From JAWLFI01 sp964627995 (GTDB lineage Bacteria > Bacteroidota > Bacteroidia > Chitinophagales > Saprospiraceae), in the NCBI GenBank assembly GCA_964627995.1, contig CAZVLN010000006.1, forward strand, positions 1 through 64,000: a stretch of 64,000 nucleotides of DNA. The letters run 5' to 3'. Under the pieces are notes generated by a model. That model was not told where the DNA came from, ran no database searches, and was given only the letters and a program-made list of their open reading frames with translations. Every line of letters begins with the position of its first letter. The first letter of the stretch is position 1. A program made the translations under genes and the position numbers. This document shows, in pieces, positions 9,072 to 17,336 of this stretch.

Positions 9072-9461
9072 ATGGAGATCGATGAATTCAGAGACTATTG
9101 CTTAGAAAAGCCCGAGACTTCGGAGTCTTTTCCTTTTGACGAAGATACGCTGGTTTTTAAGGTGGCAGGCAAAATGTTTGCGCTCACCTCCTTACAGAAA
9201 TGGGAAGCGGGCGATCATTCTATTAATCTTAAAAGCGATCCTCAGCTGGCAATAGAACTTCGCCAAAAATACCCGCGAGATGTTCTACCCGGATATCACA
9301 TGCATAAAAAACACTGGAATACAGTGACCATTATCAATTCCGCTCTTTCCGAATCCTATATTCGACACCTCATTAATCATAGCTATGAATTGGTCGTCAG
9401 TAAAATGCCAAAAAAGAAGCGAATGGACCTTCACAAGCAGTATCCGGAGTATTTTGGATAA
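9072..9461 (+). CDS. MmcQ/YjbR family protein
   Basis: A 129-residue cytoplasmic protein of the YjbR (CyaY-like fold) family, sometimes described as DNA-binding. Typical features are the N-terminal 'RDYCLEKPETSESFPFDED', the 'VFKVAGKMFALTSL' strand pair, 'LKSDPQLAIELRQKYP' and the C-terminal 'MHKKHWNTV' before the final helices. The length is normal. A partly complementary GC-rich stretch (about 9018-9043) lies between it and the SulP gene. Its function in the cell is unresolved for the whole family; only the family assignment is secure. Confidence 0.9.
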   Translation: MEIDEFRDYCLEKPETSESFPFDEDTLVFKVAGKMFALTSLQKWEAGDHSINLKSDPQLAIELRQKYPRDVLPGYHMHKKHWNTVTIINSALSESYIRHLINHSYELVVSKMPKKKRMDLHKQYPEYFG

Positions 9462-9899
9462 GATAAAAAAGTCGAAAACGGAAAGGAGAAATAGAAAAAT
9501 GTAATGGGCAAGGAAAGGAATACGCATTGGGGAATGTATTAGACTCAGGATGCATCTGAGTGTTTTCCTATTTTGGAGTCAAGTACCAGGCCATAATCTC
9601 AAAAGCGTGAGGGATAGAAGCGGCAGGGACAGATCGCACGGTCGGTCGACGCACTCATAAAGGGAGGACCTGACCTTTATTAATGGCAATAGCACCTGGA
9701 AATTAAACGCAGCCAAAGATCCCTTGTTTAGGAATCGAATTGGAGCAGGACGCTACGGATACCGACCGGGCGATCTGGCACTACTAGCGGATAGCCCGGC
9801 CTGCTCGCGGTCCTCAATAGTGAGACCGCGAGGAGGACACGCCCAAAATCTTATTCATTATATGTGAACCCAAAGGGTGTGCATTATCGTTTAAATTAT
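9462..9899. other. 438-base intergenic region holding element A
   Basis: No credible gene. The first 130 bases are ordinary intergenic sequence. The rest is a GC-rich structured element (see 9601-9846), ending shortly before the aspartyl protease gene. Confidence 0.7.
9601..9846 (+). repeat. GC-rich structured intergenic element A (RNA-like)
   Basis: The element has a 5' block GAGGGATAGAAGCGG at 9609-9623 and a 3' block AGCGGATAGCCCGG at 9786-9799. The 3' block is followed at once by a 9-bp hairpin (9804-9812 with 9824-9832) and by ACGCCCAAAA. The same order of blocks (GGGA...GCGG, GCGG...AGCCC, hairpin, GCGCCC or GCGGCC, A-run) recurs at four other places in the window. It resembles a dispersed structured RNA known from Bacteroidota intergenic regions (perhaps the Flavo-1 motif); that identity is from memory and unverified. 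Confidence 0.6.
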
Positions 9900-11153
9900 A
9901 TGAAAAGAAAATGTCTGTTGAAGTTTCCTTTAAGAACTTTACTTACTGCCATTATAGTTATAGGGTTGGGAATTTCGGCGCGGACTCAAGTGTTTGACCT
10001 CGTGAAGGAAGGAGAAACATTGGAGATTCCATTCACTTACACTCAAGATTTCATTCTTGTGGAATTGAAGTTGTATAATAAAATACCGCTTCAGTTGATT
10101 TTTGACACCGGAGCGGAGAATACTGTCATTTTTGACAAAGTTTTTTTAGATATTTTCTCTGTAGAGTACGATATGACGATTCCGATTATCGGCAGCGATT
10201 TGCTAGCCGGCAGTTCGGCGAAGGTGGCTCGCCGTATTCCATTTCAGATCAACGCGGCAAATAAAACATCTCTGGACGTATTGGTTTTGGAAAATTATAC
10301 CGGAGAGCTAAAAACCTATTTGGGCACAGAAGTCAATGGCATATTAGGGAGTTCGTTTTTCAGGCATTTTATAGTTGAAATCGATTATAAAAAGAAGCAC
10401 ATTATTTTGAGCCGAGACCGGGAGACCTTCAACCGTAAAAAAAGAAAATACGAAGCCATCCCCTTAGAGATTTACCGAAATAAGCCTTATGTGCGCGCTG
10501 AGGTTGATGTTGCTGAGCAACATTCTGACTCAGTGCTATTGCTTATCGATACGGGAGCCGGTATCCATTTTTTACTCCACAGCAACACTGCACCGGATAT
10601 CGAAATTCCTGACACGACGTTGGTAGGGCACTTAGGTATAGGAATTGGAGGCTTGCTCACAGGTTATGTGGGGCGTACTGAAAAATTCCAATTGGGTCAG
10701 CAAACCTTTAGCGATTTGCTGACAAATTTCCAGGATGTAGATTCGACTATGGTGGCTCAGCATCGGATTTTACGAAATGGAATATTGGGCAATCCCTTTT
10801 TAAGTCGATATCGTGTTATGATCGATTATTCCAATGAAAACTTATATCTGCTTCCACGAAAAGGGGCCACGCGTTCATTTCGCTATGATCGATCCGGCTT
10901 AACCTTAATCGCATCGGGGCCTAAGCTGAATCAGTATTTTATTCAATCTGTTCGCCCGGGGTCTCCGGCAGCTGAAGCTGGTGCCTTACCTGGTGACGAA
11001 ATACGCTGGGTTCAACGTTGGCCGAAGGCATTTTGGAGTCTGGAAGGACTTGTTGAATTATTCAAAAAGAAGGAAGGAAAAAAGATACGCCTGACTGTAA
11101 ACAGGAATGGAGAGAAGGTAAGACTTAAGTTCAGGCTTCGAAAGTTAATTTAG
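9900..11153 (+). CDS. Retropepsin-like aspartyl protease with C-terminal PDZ domain
   Basis: A secreted or periplasmic protein of 417 residues with two aspartyl protease half-domains, each bearing the catalytic DTGA motif (residues about 69-72 and 217-220). A PDZ domain starts near residue 345 ('QSVRPGSPAAEAGALPGDEI'). An N-terminal signal-like segment ends near 'SART'. I chose the ATG at 9900, because it gives a clean signal peptide; an in-frame GTG at 9864 would add 12 poorly hydrophobic residues. Having both DTG halves on one chain suggests an intramolecular pepsin-like active site. The protease-plus-PDZ form is common in Bacteroidota. Substrate unknown. Confidence 0.87.
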   Translation: MKRKCLLKFPLRTLLTAIIVIGLGISARTQVFDLVKEGETLEIPFTYTQDFILVELKLYNKIPLQLIFDTGAENTVIFDKVFLDIFSVEYDMTIPIIGSDLLAGSSAKVARRIPFQINAANKTSLDVLVLENYTGELKTYLGTEVNGILGSSFFRHFIVEIDYKKKHIILSRDRETFNRKKRKYEAIPLEIYRNKPYVRAEVDVAEQHSDSVLLLIDTGAGIHFLLHSNTAPDIEIPDTTLVGHLGIGIGGLLTGYVGRTEKFQLGQQTFSDLLTNFQDVDSTMVAQHRILRNGILGNPFLSRYRVMIDYSNENLYLLPRKGATRSFRYDRSGLTLIASGPKLNQYFIQSVRPGSPAAEAGALPGDEIRWVQRWPKAFWSLEGLVELFKKKEGKKIRLTVNRNGEKVRLKFRLRKLI

Positions 11154-11353
11154 GAGCTCTTATCTGCCCTAAATAGGCCTAAAAACCACGCCACTCCCTA
11201 TTTTTCGCAGTCCACTCGTTGTTTCTATTTGCGTCAACACCTCAAAAAATATGTATAAGCTCGTGTAATGCAAGGAGATAGGCAATCAATGTTGTTTGAT
11301 TCAAAAGCCCAGGATACAGAATGTGGAATAGCTGGGGTTTTTTGGGGATCCTA

Positions 11354-11385
11354 TTTGTTTTATTATTGCCAAAGCGTTATCTTTG
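11354..11385 (+). promoter_or_regulatory. Promoter of rplU-rpmA (TTTG-N20-TATCTTTG)
   Basis: The best promoter match in the window: -33 box TTTG at 11354-11357 and -7 box TATCTTTG at 11378-11385, separated by 20 bases, as in the Bacteroidota primary-sigma consensus. It lies 22 bases before the rplU ATG at 11408, so the leader is very short. It also shows that the in-frame ORF extension upstream of 11408 is not translated. Confidence 0.75.
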
Positions 11386-11407
11386 CGATCCAATAAAATT
11401 AAAACAG

Positions 11408-11719
11408 ATGTTTGTAATTGTAACCATCGCCGGTCAACAGTTTAAAGTTGAAGAAGGAAACGAATTATTCGTTCACCGGCTGGATGCGAATGAAGGCGAC
11501 CAAGTATCCTTTGAGGATGTCTTACTCGTCGATCAAGATGGAGAAGTCACATTAGGTAAACCCACGGTTGATGGTGCACAAGTAAGTGCATCTGTCGTTG
11601 AGCACCTTAAAGGTGATAAAGTCATCGTATTTAAAAAGAAAAGAAGAAAAGGATACCGGAAGAAAAATGGTCACCGTCAACACTTTACGAAAATAAAGGT
11701 AGACGGGATTACGGTATAA
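11408..11719 (+). CDS. rplU: 50S ribosomal protein L21
   Basis: A structural protein of the large ribosomal subunit that contacts 23S rRNA and L20. The ATG at 11408 gives 103 residues, the usual L21 length, starting with the conserved strand 'MFVIVTIAGQQFKVEEG'. The basic C-terminal segment 'KKKRRKGYRKKNGHRQ' is the L21 signature. The reading frame is open 87 bases further upstream, but that part overlaps the promoter and is not L21-like. The pair with rpmA (25 bases downstream) is the classical rplU-rpmA operon. Confidence 0.96.
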   Translation: MFVIVTIAGQQFKVEEGNELFVHRLDANEGDQVSFEDVLLVDQDGEVTLGKPTVDGAQVSASVVEHLKGDKVIVFKKKRRKGYRKKNGHRQHFTKIKVDGITV

Positions 11720-11744
11720 TTGTTAAAAACAAAAATTTATAGCC

Positions 11745-12008
11745 ATGGCGCATAAAAAAGGTGTAGGTAGTACGGATAATGGAAGGGATAGTAATCCTAA
11801 ATTTTTGGGTGTAAAGTTATTTGGTGGTCAGGCCGCCATAGCTGGGAATATTATAGTTCGCCAGCGAGGTACGCGATTTCACCCGGGTGACAATGTAGGT
11901 ATTGGTAGAGACCATACCTTATTTGCCCTTACAGACGGTTATGTTACTTTCAATAAAGGCCGACTTAACCGCACATATGTGAGCATTGAGGATCAGCCGA
12001 AAGGTTAA
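11745..12008 (+). CDS. rpmA: 50S ribosomal protein L27
   Basis: L27 lies at the peptidyl-transferase centre. The 87-residue protein begins 'MAHKKGVGSTDNGRDSNPK' without the cleavable N-terminal extension found in Firmicutes, and continues with 'GNIIVRQRGTRFHPG', the family signature. It is the second gene of the rplU-rpmA operon. A strong hairpin terminator begins 24 bases after the stop codon. Confidence 0.97.
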   Translation: MAHKKGVGSTDNGRDSNPKFLGVKLFGGQAAIAGNIIVRQRGTRFHPGDNVGIGRDHTLFALTDGYVTFNKGRLNRTYVSIEDQPKG

Positions 12009-12016
12009 TCAGCTCA

Positions 12017-13999
12017 TTAATACGGAATAATAAAAAGGTAATGCAATATCCATTGTATTACCTTTTTTTGTGCATTCAGGGATTCATCTGGGTCTCCTTT
12101 TATTTGTTGAACTTCTGTCGGGGCTATTTGCCCATAAATGTAAGGCATCAAACTCTCGTCAGCGTTCAGGGCTCCGATGTTCTGTGGTTTCTGCTCGCCC
12201 TTCCAATCGAAGCCCTCAAGTCGGTACGCCAAGGGATCCACCTCTTTAATGGGTATGATTTCACCTTCGATCTCTGAAAACCACTTGATATCCCGAATGG
12301 TAGCAGTAGAATCAAAAACGGCCTGGATCTGACCAGATTTTGAGGATTGTAGTCCCATAAAATCTCCCGCATCATCTTGCACATAATAATACATTTCTGC
12401 ATTCGCTAACGCCCATAAATCTTTTATTTGCCCTTTTACAAAGCGGGCTTCCATAGTTTTACTCTTGACTTGCTGAAAGACTGGTCCCAAAACCTGTTCC
12501 AACATAAAAGCATTACCAAGCGCGAACATTCTATCCAACTGTCCATCAGCTAAATGAAGAAATATACTATCCCCAGAAATTTGGCTGCTATCTGACCAAA
12601 TAATCGGATCGGTGTACAGTCGGAAGAGGCTGTCCTTTTCCTGGTAAACTAATGAGTCACAATGGCCCGAAAAGTCAGCAGACCAAATGCGCACGTCTCG
12701 AATAGCAAGTAAGGTTCTACTGCTGTCTACAGTACTCGTTATACTATCAACCATATATCGCTGTGTGTCCAATTGACTTTCAATGATTTCTGCCGCAACG
12801 AAAATGCTATCACCTGCTGTGGAGGAAAAAACCATAACTGACCGACCACCACTCGTTAAAACTTGCTCTCCCTGAGATTCCAGTTGAGGACTATAAAGAG
12901 TTATTCCCTCAAGTGTGTCTCGCCAGATGACTCCGCCAACCGCTATCGAGCGATCACTTTTATCTTCCCGGAATGTACTATCGGCCATTAAAAATTGTCC
13001 TTCTCCAATTTGAAACTCTGCTCGGCGTGCTGCCATAATATCAGCAGTCTCGTTCATGTAGACCAATTCCGGCCCTCTAACTTGATTCTCCCCATCTTCA
13101 TACAAGACATTACCACGCCAAATGGTACGACCCTTCTTTTGATCATAAATGAGCGTGTCCGATTTTGTGCTTCTCTTGTCTCCCTTATAATCCACGTTTC
13201 CAACGAGCACAGTAATAGAGTCCTGTCCGTAATGATAAATATCATCAGCCTGAGTCACGTCATTTTCTGACACGAGCTGCGGACGGTCCATTAAATGAGC
13301 AAATTGATTGTCAATTTCGTAAAAGCCGGACTCACAATAAATGCGTTGCTCATCAAAAGTAATCAAGGTGGGCCCTAAAAATTCGATCCGGTTACTTTTT
13401 GTATGAAACAAAAGGCGCTCGGTTTTTAAAAGAAAATCAGGATGTTCAACTCGTACACTATCGTAGAAATACATTTCCCCGGTTTCAGAGTAATAAGTTC
13501 CTCGCTTACTAATAAGTCGAGCTTGACCCTGTGTCAATAGTCCCGGAGTGTTATAGCTAGCAACCTTAGTGCCTACATCGTACAAAATAAAATCATTAAA
13601 AAGAGTAAGGTCGCGATCTATTAAGGATACATTATTGTATAAATAAGCTAACAGAGAGTCGCCTTCATACAATAGTGAATCAGAAAAAATGACCAGGGAG
13701 TCTCCCTGTTGAATATTTACGCTATACCAGGCATTAAAGTTGTTGTTTTGAAGGATGGCTGTATCTGAAGAGAAAAAAACACTGTCTTGCCTTGCTCGGA
13801 CATCACCATAGTGCCTTTGAACATATCCCTCCCCCTCTCGAATAAATCTAGAGAAGTCAGAGTTGTCGATAGTTACCTGCCCGGGTGCCGAGGTATCTGC
13901 TGAAGTCGTTGAAGCTTGCGGCGACCCCTCTTGTCCCCAAGCATTTGGCATGATGCCAATTAAGAAGAAAAACAAAAAAACTGTGATATACCTATTCAA
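12017..13999 (-). CDS. OstA-like (LptA-fold) organic solvent tolerance protein
   Basis: A secreted periplasmic or outer-membrane protein of 660 residues with a signal peptide (about residues 1-22, ending 'NAWGQ'). It is a long run of short beta-strands of the OstA/LptA beta-taco type, with repeated 'D(S/T)...G(N/D)V...Y' patterns ('LLYEGDSLLAYLYNNVSL', 'TIWRGNVLYEDGENQVRG'). Bacteroidota carry this long OstA-like protein, which is likely to help move lipopolysaccharide or shape the envelope. The start is a TTG overlapping the stop of the upstream FAD oxidoreductase (TTGA), so the two are probably translationally coupled. The last 17 or so codons run through the rpmA terminator hairpin. Confidence 0.82.
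   Translation of the reverse strand: MNRYITVFLFFFLIGIMPNAWGQEGSPQASTTSADTSAPGQVTIDNSDFSRFIREGEGYVQRHYGDVRARQDSVFFSSDTAILQNNNFNAWYSVNIQQGDSLVIFSDSLLYEGDSLLAYLYNNVSLIDRDLTLFNDFILYDVGTKVASYNTPGLLTQGQARLISKRGTYYSETGEMYFYDSVRVEHPDFLLKTERLLFHTKSNRIEFLGPTLITFDEQRIYCESGFYEIDNQFAHLMDRPQLVSENDVTQADDIYHYGQDSITVLVGNVDYKGDKRSTKSDTLIYDQKKGRTIWRGNVLYEDGENQVRGPELVYMNETADIMAARRAEFQIGEGQFLMADSTFREDKSDRSIAVGGVIWRDTLEGITLYSPQLESQGEQVLTSGGRSVMVFSSTAGDSIFVAAEIIESQLDTQRYMVDSITSTVDSSRTLLAIRDVRIWSADFSGHCDSLVYQEKDSLFRLYTDPIIWSDSSQISGDSIFLHLADGQLDRMFALGNAFMLEQVLGPVFQQVKSKTMEARFVKGQIKDLWALANAEMYYYVQDDAGDFMGLQSSKSGQIQAVFDSTATIRDIKWFSEIEGEIIPIKEVDPLAYRLEGFDWKGEQKPQNIGALNADESLMPYIYGQIAPTEVQQIKGDPDESLNAQKKVIQWILHYLFIIPY
12032..12067 (+). 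terminator. Rho-independent terminator of rplU-rpmA
   Basis: Arms AAAAAGGTAATGCAAT (12032-12047) and ATTGTATTACCTTTTT (12052-12067) form a 16-bp stem with one G-U pair and a 4-base loop, followed by two more T on the + strand. It lies inside the 3' end of the convergent OstA-like gene, whose stop is at 12017-12019. Confidence 0.8.
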
Positions 14000-15123
14000 G
14001 ATTTGCTAATTCGTTTTGCCATTTCACGACCAAGATACGTGCTTAAAGCGACTCCCATGCCGCTTAAGCGAGCAATTATAAATTCACCTTCTCGAACTTC
14101 TTTTAGTATTGGGTTTTTCTCACTGCCCATTCCTAAATAGCCTGCCCAATACGCAACAGGCTTAGCCTCTGCAATTCTTTTGCCATCCCATAAAAATCGA
14201 TCCGCAAAATCTAATAGGTATGGAAAAACTTCTGCTCCATTATCTGATAAATCTTTTCCCTGGTGGGCCTGGTTATGACGGCCTCCTCCAATGAGTAACT
14301 GATTCCCCACATTGCGTGCGTATACATATCCGGCTTCCGCGTGAATATTTCCTACCCACTGAAGGGGTGTTTCTTTTGAAAATACCCAAACGTGATTTAT
14401 TACAGGGCTTACGTCTAGCTCGGGATACACATCCGAAATCGATCCATTCGTGGCCCATAGTATTTTTCGAGCAGAAAAAGCAGGACCTTTTGTCTTCACC
14501 TGATATCCTTCACTAGTTGGGTTTGCGTTCTGACATTCCAATCCCTCCCAAATATCTACTCCCAATTCTTTGCATTTCCGAATCCATGCCTGGCAAAGCC
14601 GTGCTGGGTGCAATTGGCCTTCCCAGGCATGCGACACAAATTGTGCGCCGGAGGGTAAAGGCAAATGTGCTCCCCCCATTTTAAAATATGGTCTACCGAC
14701 AATATCCTTCAAGCTATCGTTGGCCTCATCCATTCTATTCAAATAAGAATCAGCGCCAAAATGCTGACCTTGAAAAAAAATCTCTCCAGCAGGTACATCG
14801 CTGTAATGAATATCATCATGGGAAAAAAGATCACGCATGAGCTCAAGTCCTTTCCATCGATTTTCAATTAAGTTCAAAACAGCACCCCATCCCACTGAAT
14901 CTGCATCTCGAATAAGCTCTGAGAGACTAGAAATACAAGCCATACCGGCATTTCGCGTACTTGCCTTACGATGAAATACTTCTTTTTCTAAAATGGCAAT
15001 CGACATCTCGGGGTTTTGACTAGCCAGGTAGTAAGCTGTGGACAGACCAGAGAATCCACCTCCGATAATTACAACATCATATTGCTTTTGAAATAAATCT
15101 TGCTCCCAGAAACTCCACTCCAT
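13996..15123 (-). CDS. FAD-dependent oxidoreductase (DAO family)
   Basis: A 375-residue flavoprotein of the D-amino-acid oxidase/glycine oxidase superfamily. The dinucleotide-binding motif 'VVIIGGGFSGLSTAYYLA' is at about residues 17-34, followed by the acidic ribose-binding end 'ILEKE'. 'STRNAGMACI' resembles the isoalloxazine-contacting 'S(G)RNAG' motif, and a C-terminal 'ARLSGMGVALSTYLG' closes the FAD site. Such proteins oxidise secondary or primary amines; the substrate cannot be deduced. Its stop overlaps the start of the OstA-like gene by 4 bases, an arrangement that need not imply a functional link. Confidence 0.88.
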   Translation of the reverse strand: MEWSFWEQDLFQKQYDVVIIGGGFSGLSTAYYLASQNPEMSIAILEKEVFHRKASTRNAGMACISSLSELIRDADSVGWGAVLNLIENRWKGLELMRDLFSHDDIHYSDVPAGEIFFQGQHFGADSYLNRMDEANDSLKDIVGRPYFKMGGAHLPLPSGAQFVSHAWEGQLHPARLCQAWIRKCKELGVDIWEGLECQNANPTSEGYQVKTKGPAFSARKILWATNGSISDVYPELDVSPVINHVWVFSKETPLQWVGNIHAEAGYVYARNVGNQLLIGGGRHNQAHQGKDLSDNGAEVFPYLLDFADRFLWDGKRIAEAKPVAYWAGYLGMGSEKNPILKEVREGEFIIARLSGMGVALSTYLGREMAKRISKS

Positions 15124-15136
15124 TTCTAAAAAATAT

Positions 15137-15144
15137 TATTTTTG
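15137..15144 (+). promoter_or_regulatory. Candidate -7 box for the DUF4293 gene
   Basis: TATTTTTG matches TAnnTTTG and ends 15 bases before the ATG at 15160, which fits a short-leader transcript. There is no clear -33 box. It overlaps an alternative TTG start, which argues for the downstream ATG. Confidence 0.35.
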
Positions 15145-15159
15145 ACTAAACGACCTATC

Positions 15160-15603
15160 ATGATACAAAGAAAGCAAACTTTATTTTTTATTCTGGCAAT
15201 CATTGCCATTGGTCTAACCTTTATTTGGCCCTTAGCAACGAGTACGGAAAGTCAACATCCATACTTTTCGGATGATAATGCATATACCTGGTCAGACCAC
15301 CTAGCTTTACTAAGCGCCGTCGGGCTCTCCTTATTTGTATTAGTCATTAGTATTTTCAGTTACAAAAACAGATCCATGCAAATCAATATTGCTTATGTAG
15401 CTCTCTTGTTATGCCTGTTTATTCCAGCCTTAGCTTGGATATTTTTCTATTCGGAGCAACCTGACCCGAATGTAGCAACCAATCTTGACCTTGATTTAAG
15501 TCCTTTTTTATTCGTTCCGGCTGTTATACTGATTATTTTAGGCATTCGTGGAATAAAATCAGATGTTAAACTCTTGAAATCGAGTTCTTCCCGATTAAGA
15601 TAA
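15160..15603 (+). CDS. DUF4293 family membrane protein
   Basis: 147 residues beginning 'MIQRKQTLFFILAIIAI', the typical opening of DUF4293 proteins ('MIQRIQT.yL'). Four hydrophobic segments are visible (about residues 6-24, 44-64, 75-97 and 117-137), so it is an integral membrane protein. The C-terminus 'RGIKSDVKLLKSSSSRLR' is the characteristic basic tail. I chose the ATG at 15160 over a TTG six codons upstream, because it matches the family start and leaves room for the promoter box. Function unknown; restricted to Bacteroidota as far as I know. Confidence 0.86.
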   Translation: MIQRKQTLFFILAIIAIGLTFIWPLATSTESQHPYFSDDNAYTWSDHLALLSAVGLSLFVLVISIFSYKNRSMQINIAYVALLLCLFIPALAWIFFYSEQPDPNVATNLDLDLSPFLFVPAVILIILGIRGIKSDVKLLKSSSSRLR

Positions 15604-15788
15604 TAAGATAAGATGTTTCCTAAGCCAAGCTTTAGAAGAAGCCGCCCTTTGAGGTCCATCTACAAAAATATGAGTATCGTATAAAGCAAAACCTCTAATA
15701 CATAGAGCTTCAAAATACTTATCCCTACATATTACGAAAATAAAATGGAAGCTATTAAACAAGAAAAGTTGGTGGCAATAACCGGAGC

Positions 15789-16271
15789 TTATTCCCTAAT
15801 CGCCCCCTGTCGTGGACGAGCTGAATAATTAATCTTGAGTTGTCCAGATTTCCTGAGCTGTTCTTTCACATCACTTACAATACCCATAGTAACATCACCA
15901 TCTACACGAAGAGATGTCGTGATTTGAGGGCGTTGCACCTCAGGAACAGTGATCCTGTGTTGCTCCATATATAATGGGATATCAGCAGGCTCTGCAAATT
16001 TGTCTCCAAGCTGAATACGCGGTGCGTTTCCATATCTCAAGACATCAGCCTTTTCTTTAGGCTTACCGATATAGATATAATTTACAAGAGATTTTTTCTC
16101 CAATTTAGTCAATTCAGTAGCCTCGGGCACGATTACTTCAACTTTGACGGTTGCATCCCGCAAAACGGTTACCATCATGAAGAAAAAGAGGAGCATGAAA
16201 ATAATATCAGGTAGAGAAGCTGTTGATACAGCTGGTTCCGCTTTGCTTCTTTTCTTAGAAAATTTAGACAT
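15789..16271 (-). CDS. ExbD/TolR biopolymer transport protein (second copy)
   Basis: A subunit of an ExbB-ExbD proton-driven motor that energises TonB. It has 160 residues with one N-terminal membrane segment (about 22-42, 'PDIIFMLLFFFMMVTVL') in which the conserved Asp (in 'LPDIIFML') provides the proton path. A periplasmic domain follows. It is the last gene of the four-gene minus-strand operon and starts 11 bases after the first ExbD. Its periplasmic domain is shorter and differs from the first ExbD, so the two are probably specialised and not redundant. Two ExbD genes in a row are common in Bacteroidota. Confidence 0.9.
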   Translation of the reverse strand: MSKFSKKRSKAEPAVSTASLPDIIFMLLFFFMMVTVLRDATVKVEVIVPEATELTKLEKKSLVNYIYIGKPKEKADVLRYGNAPRIQLGDKFAEPADIPLYMEQHRITVPEVQRPQITTSLRVDGDVTMGIVSDVKEQLRKSGQLKINYSARPRQGAIRE

Positions 16272-16282
16272 GGATATTCTAT

Positions 16283-16840
16283 TTATTCTTCTCCAAAATC
16301 AGTGGATTCCGCTTCAGACAGTTTCATCGGATACACCTCAATAATTTGTTTCTTTTGATCCCGGGTTAGGCTTTCAAAAACAGCCCCGAAACGCTTTTCC
16401 GACTCTTCATCCCGCAGCTCCCTATAGGCTGCCTGCAGTTCATTATAAACTGTCAGATAGGTCTCGTAATTGGTGCCCCTATCATTTTGTAGAGACACAA
16501 TAGCCTTGTCAGGTGACTTTGGACGATCTTCCCGCGCAGTTGGGTTTGTAATGAAGTCTATAATTCTATTTTTCAAAGAAGGCAATTCTTCGGGTTCACC
16601 GTTAACCAATAGGTCGTTATTCGCATTTACAAGTACAGAAATCAGATTTCGTTTTTCTACTTTAGCTTCCAGAGGGTCTTCTTCAGACCACGGTGGAAGT
16701 CTGACGAGAATTCCTTTATCTACTTCAATTGTTGTAGTTACGAGGAAGAAGATCAATAAGAGAAAGGCAATATCTGCCATAGACCCCGCATTAATCTCCG
16801 TATTGACTCGATTTCTTGAATCGCCTCTCTTTTTGAGCAT
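16283..16840 (-). CDS. ExbD/TolR biopolymer transport protein (first copy)
   Basis: 185 residues. A single membrane segment at about residues 19-38 ('MADIAFLLLIFFLVTTTI') contains the conserved Asp of the ExbD proton channel. The periplasmic part carries 'DKAIVSLQNDRGTNYETYL', matching the ExbD pattern of a strand followed by the helix that contacts TonB. It lies 7 bases after the small membrane protein and 11 bases before the second ExbD, so these genes are co-transcribed with the ExbB gene. Confidence 0.9.
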   Translation of the reverse strand: MLKKRGDSRNRVNTEINAGSMADIAFLLLIFFLVTTTIEVDKGILVRLPPWSEEDPLEAKVEKRNLISVLVNANNDLLVNGEPEELPSLKNRIIDFITNPTAREDRPKSPDKAIVSLQNDRGTNYETYLTVYNELQAAYRELRDEESEKRFGAVFESLTRDQKKQIIEVYPMKLSEAESTDFGEE

Positions 16841-16847
16841 AGTTGAA

Positions 16848-17318
16848 TTATTTAAACAAATTCGACACCTCAGATACTATAAAAGCTAAGATAGCCCCGC
16901 CACCTAAAACAATGGCAGTGGAAATGGCACCTGAGATAAATCGACTGGATTTTTCTTGAATTCCTTCCTCTAAAATAGTTCGAGCAAGCGAACCTGTACC
17001 CTTAGGATCAGCCATATTATATGCTATGAAGAATATAATTATGATGACAGCTAACCCAATAAGTGCTTTAAGAGAGTTTTTCACATTCAAAACCGTGAAA
17101 ATTAGCCCAGCAACTAAGATAGCTGCTGCACACAGAACGGTGAGAATGATGGCAGAGTAAAGGCCAAAGTTGAAAATGGATGTCTCCATTTGCTCCGACT
17201 CGCTCAAAGCATTAAACTCTTCAGCGTTAGAAAAAGCCGTGATCAAAAAGATCACAGTGAGCAAAGCTCCAAGCCCGAAGGCTATTAATTGTCCGTATCT
17301 CGATAAAAAATTATACAT
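16848..17318 (-). CDS. Conserved membrane protein in the ExbB-ExbD operon
   Basis: 156 residues with about four hydrophobic segments (residues 8-28, 50-74, 80-102 and 130-152). It is placed between the ExbB and first ExbD genes with 18- and 7-base gaps, so it is almost certainly expressed with the motor. A small membrane protein at this position is a recurring feature of Bacteroidota exb operons. I recognise no catalytic motif. It may be an accessory or assembly factor of the motor; this is inferred from the context alone. Confidence 0.75.
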   Translation of the reverse strand: MYNFLSRYGQLIAFGLGALLTVIFLITAFSNAEEFNALSESEQMETSIFNFGLYSAIILTVLCAAAILVAGLIFTVLNVKNSLKALIGLAVIIIIFFIAYNMADPKGTGSLARTILEEGIQEKSSRFISGAISTAIVLGGGAILAFIVSEVSNLFK

Positions 17319-17336
17319 CGGTTTAAGGTATTTTTT

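Noticed and set aside
11310..11346. Possible attenuator before rplU (AGCCCAG...CTGGGG then T-run)
   Set aside because: The stem is only about 5 bp with a 17-19-base loop and lies upstream of the promoter, so it is at best a weak terminator of earlier transcription.
11321..11407. A 29-codon N-terminal extension of L21
   Set aside because: It overlaps the promoter TTTG-N20-TATCTTTG and does not look like L21; the ATG at 11408 gives the family length.
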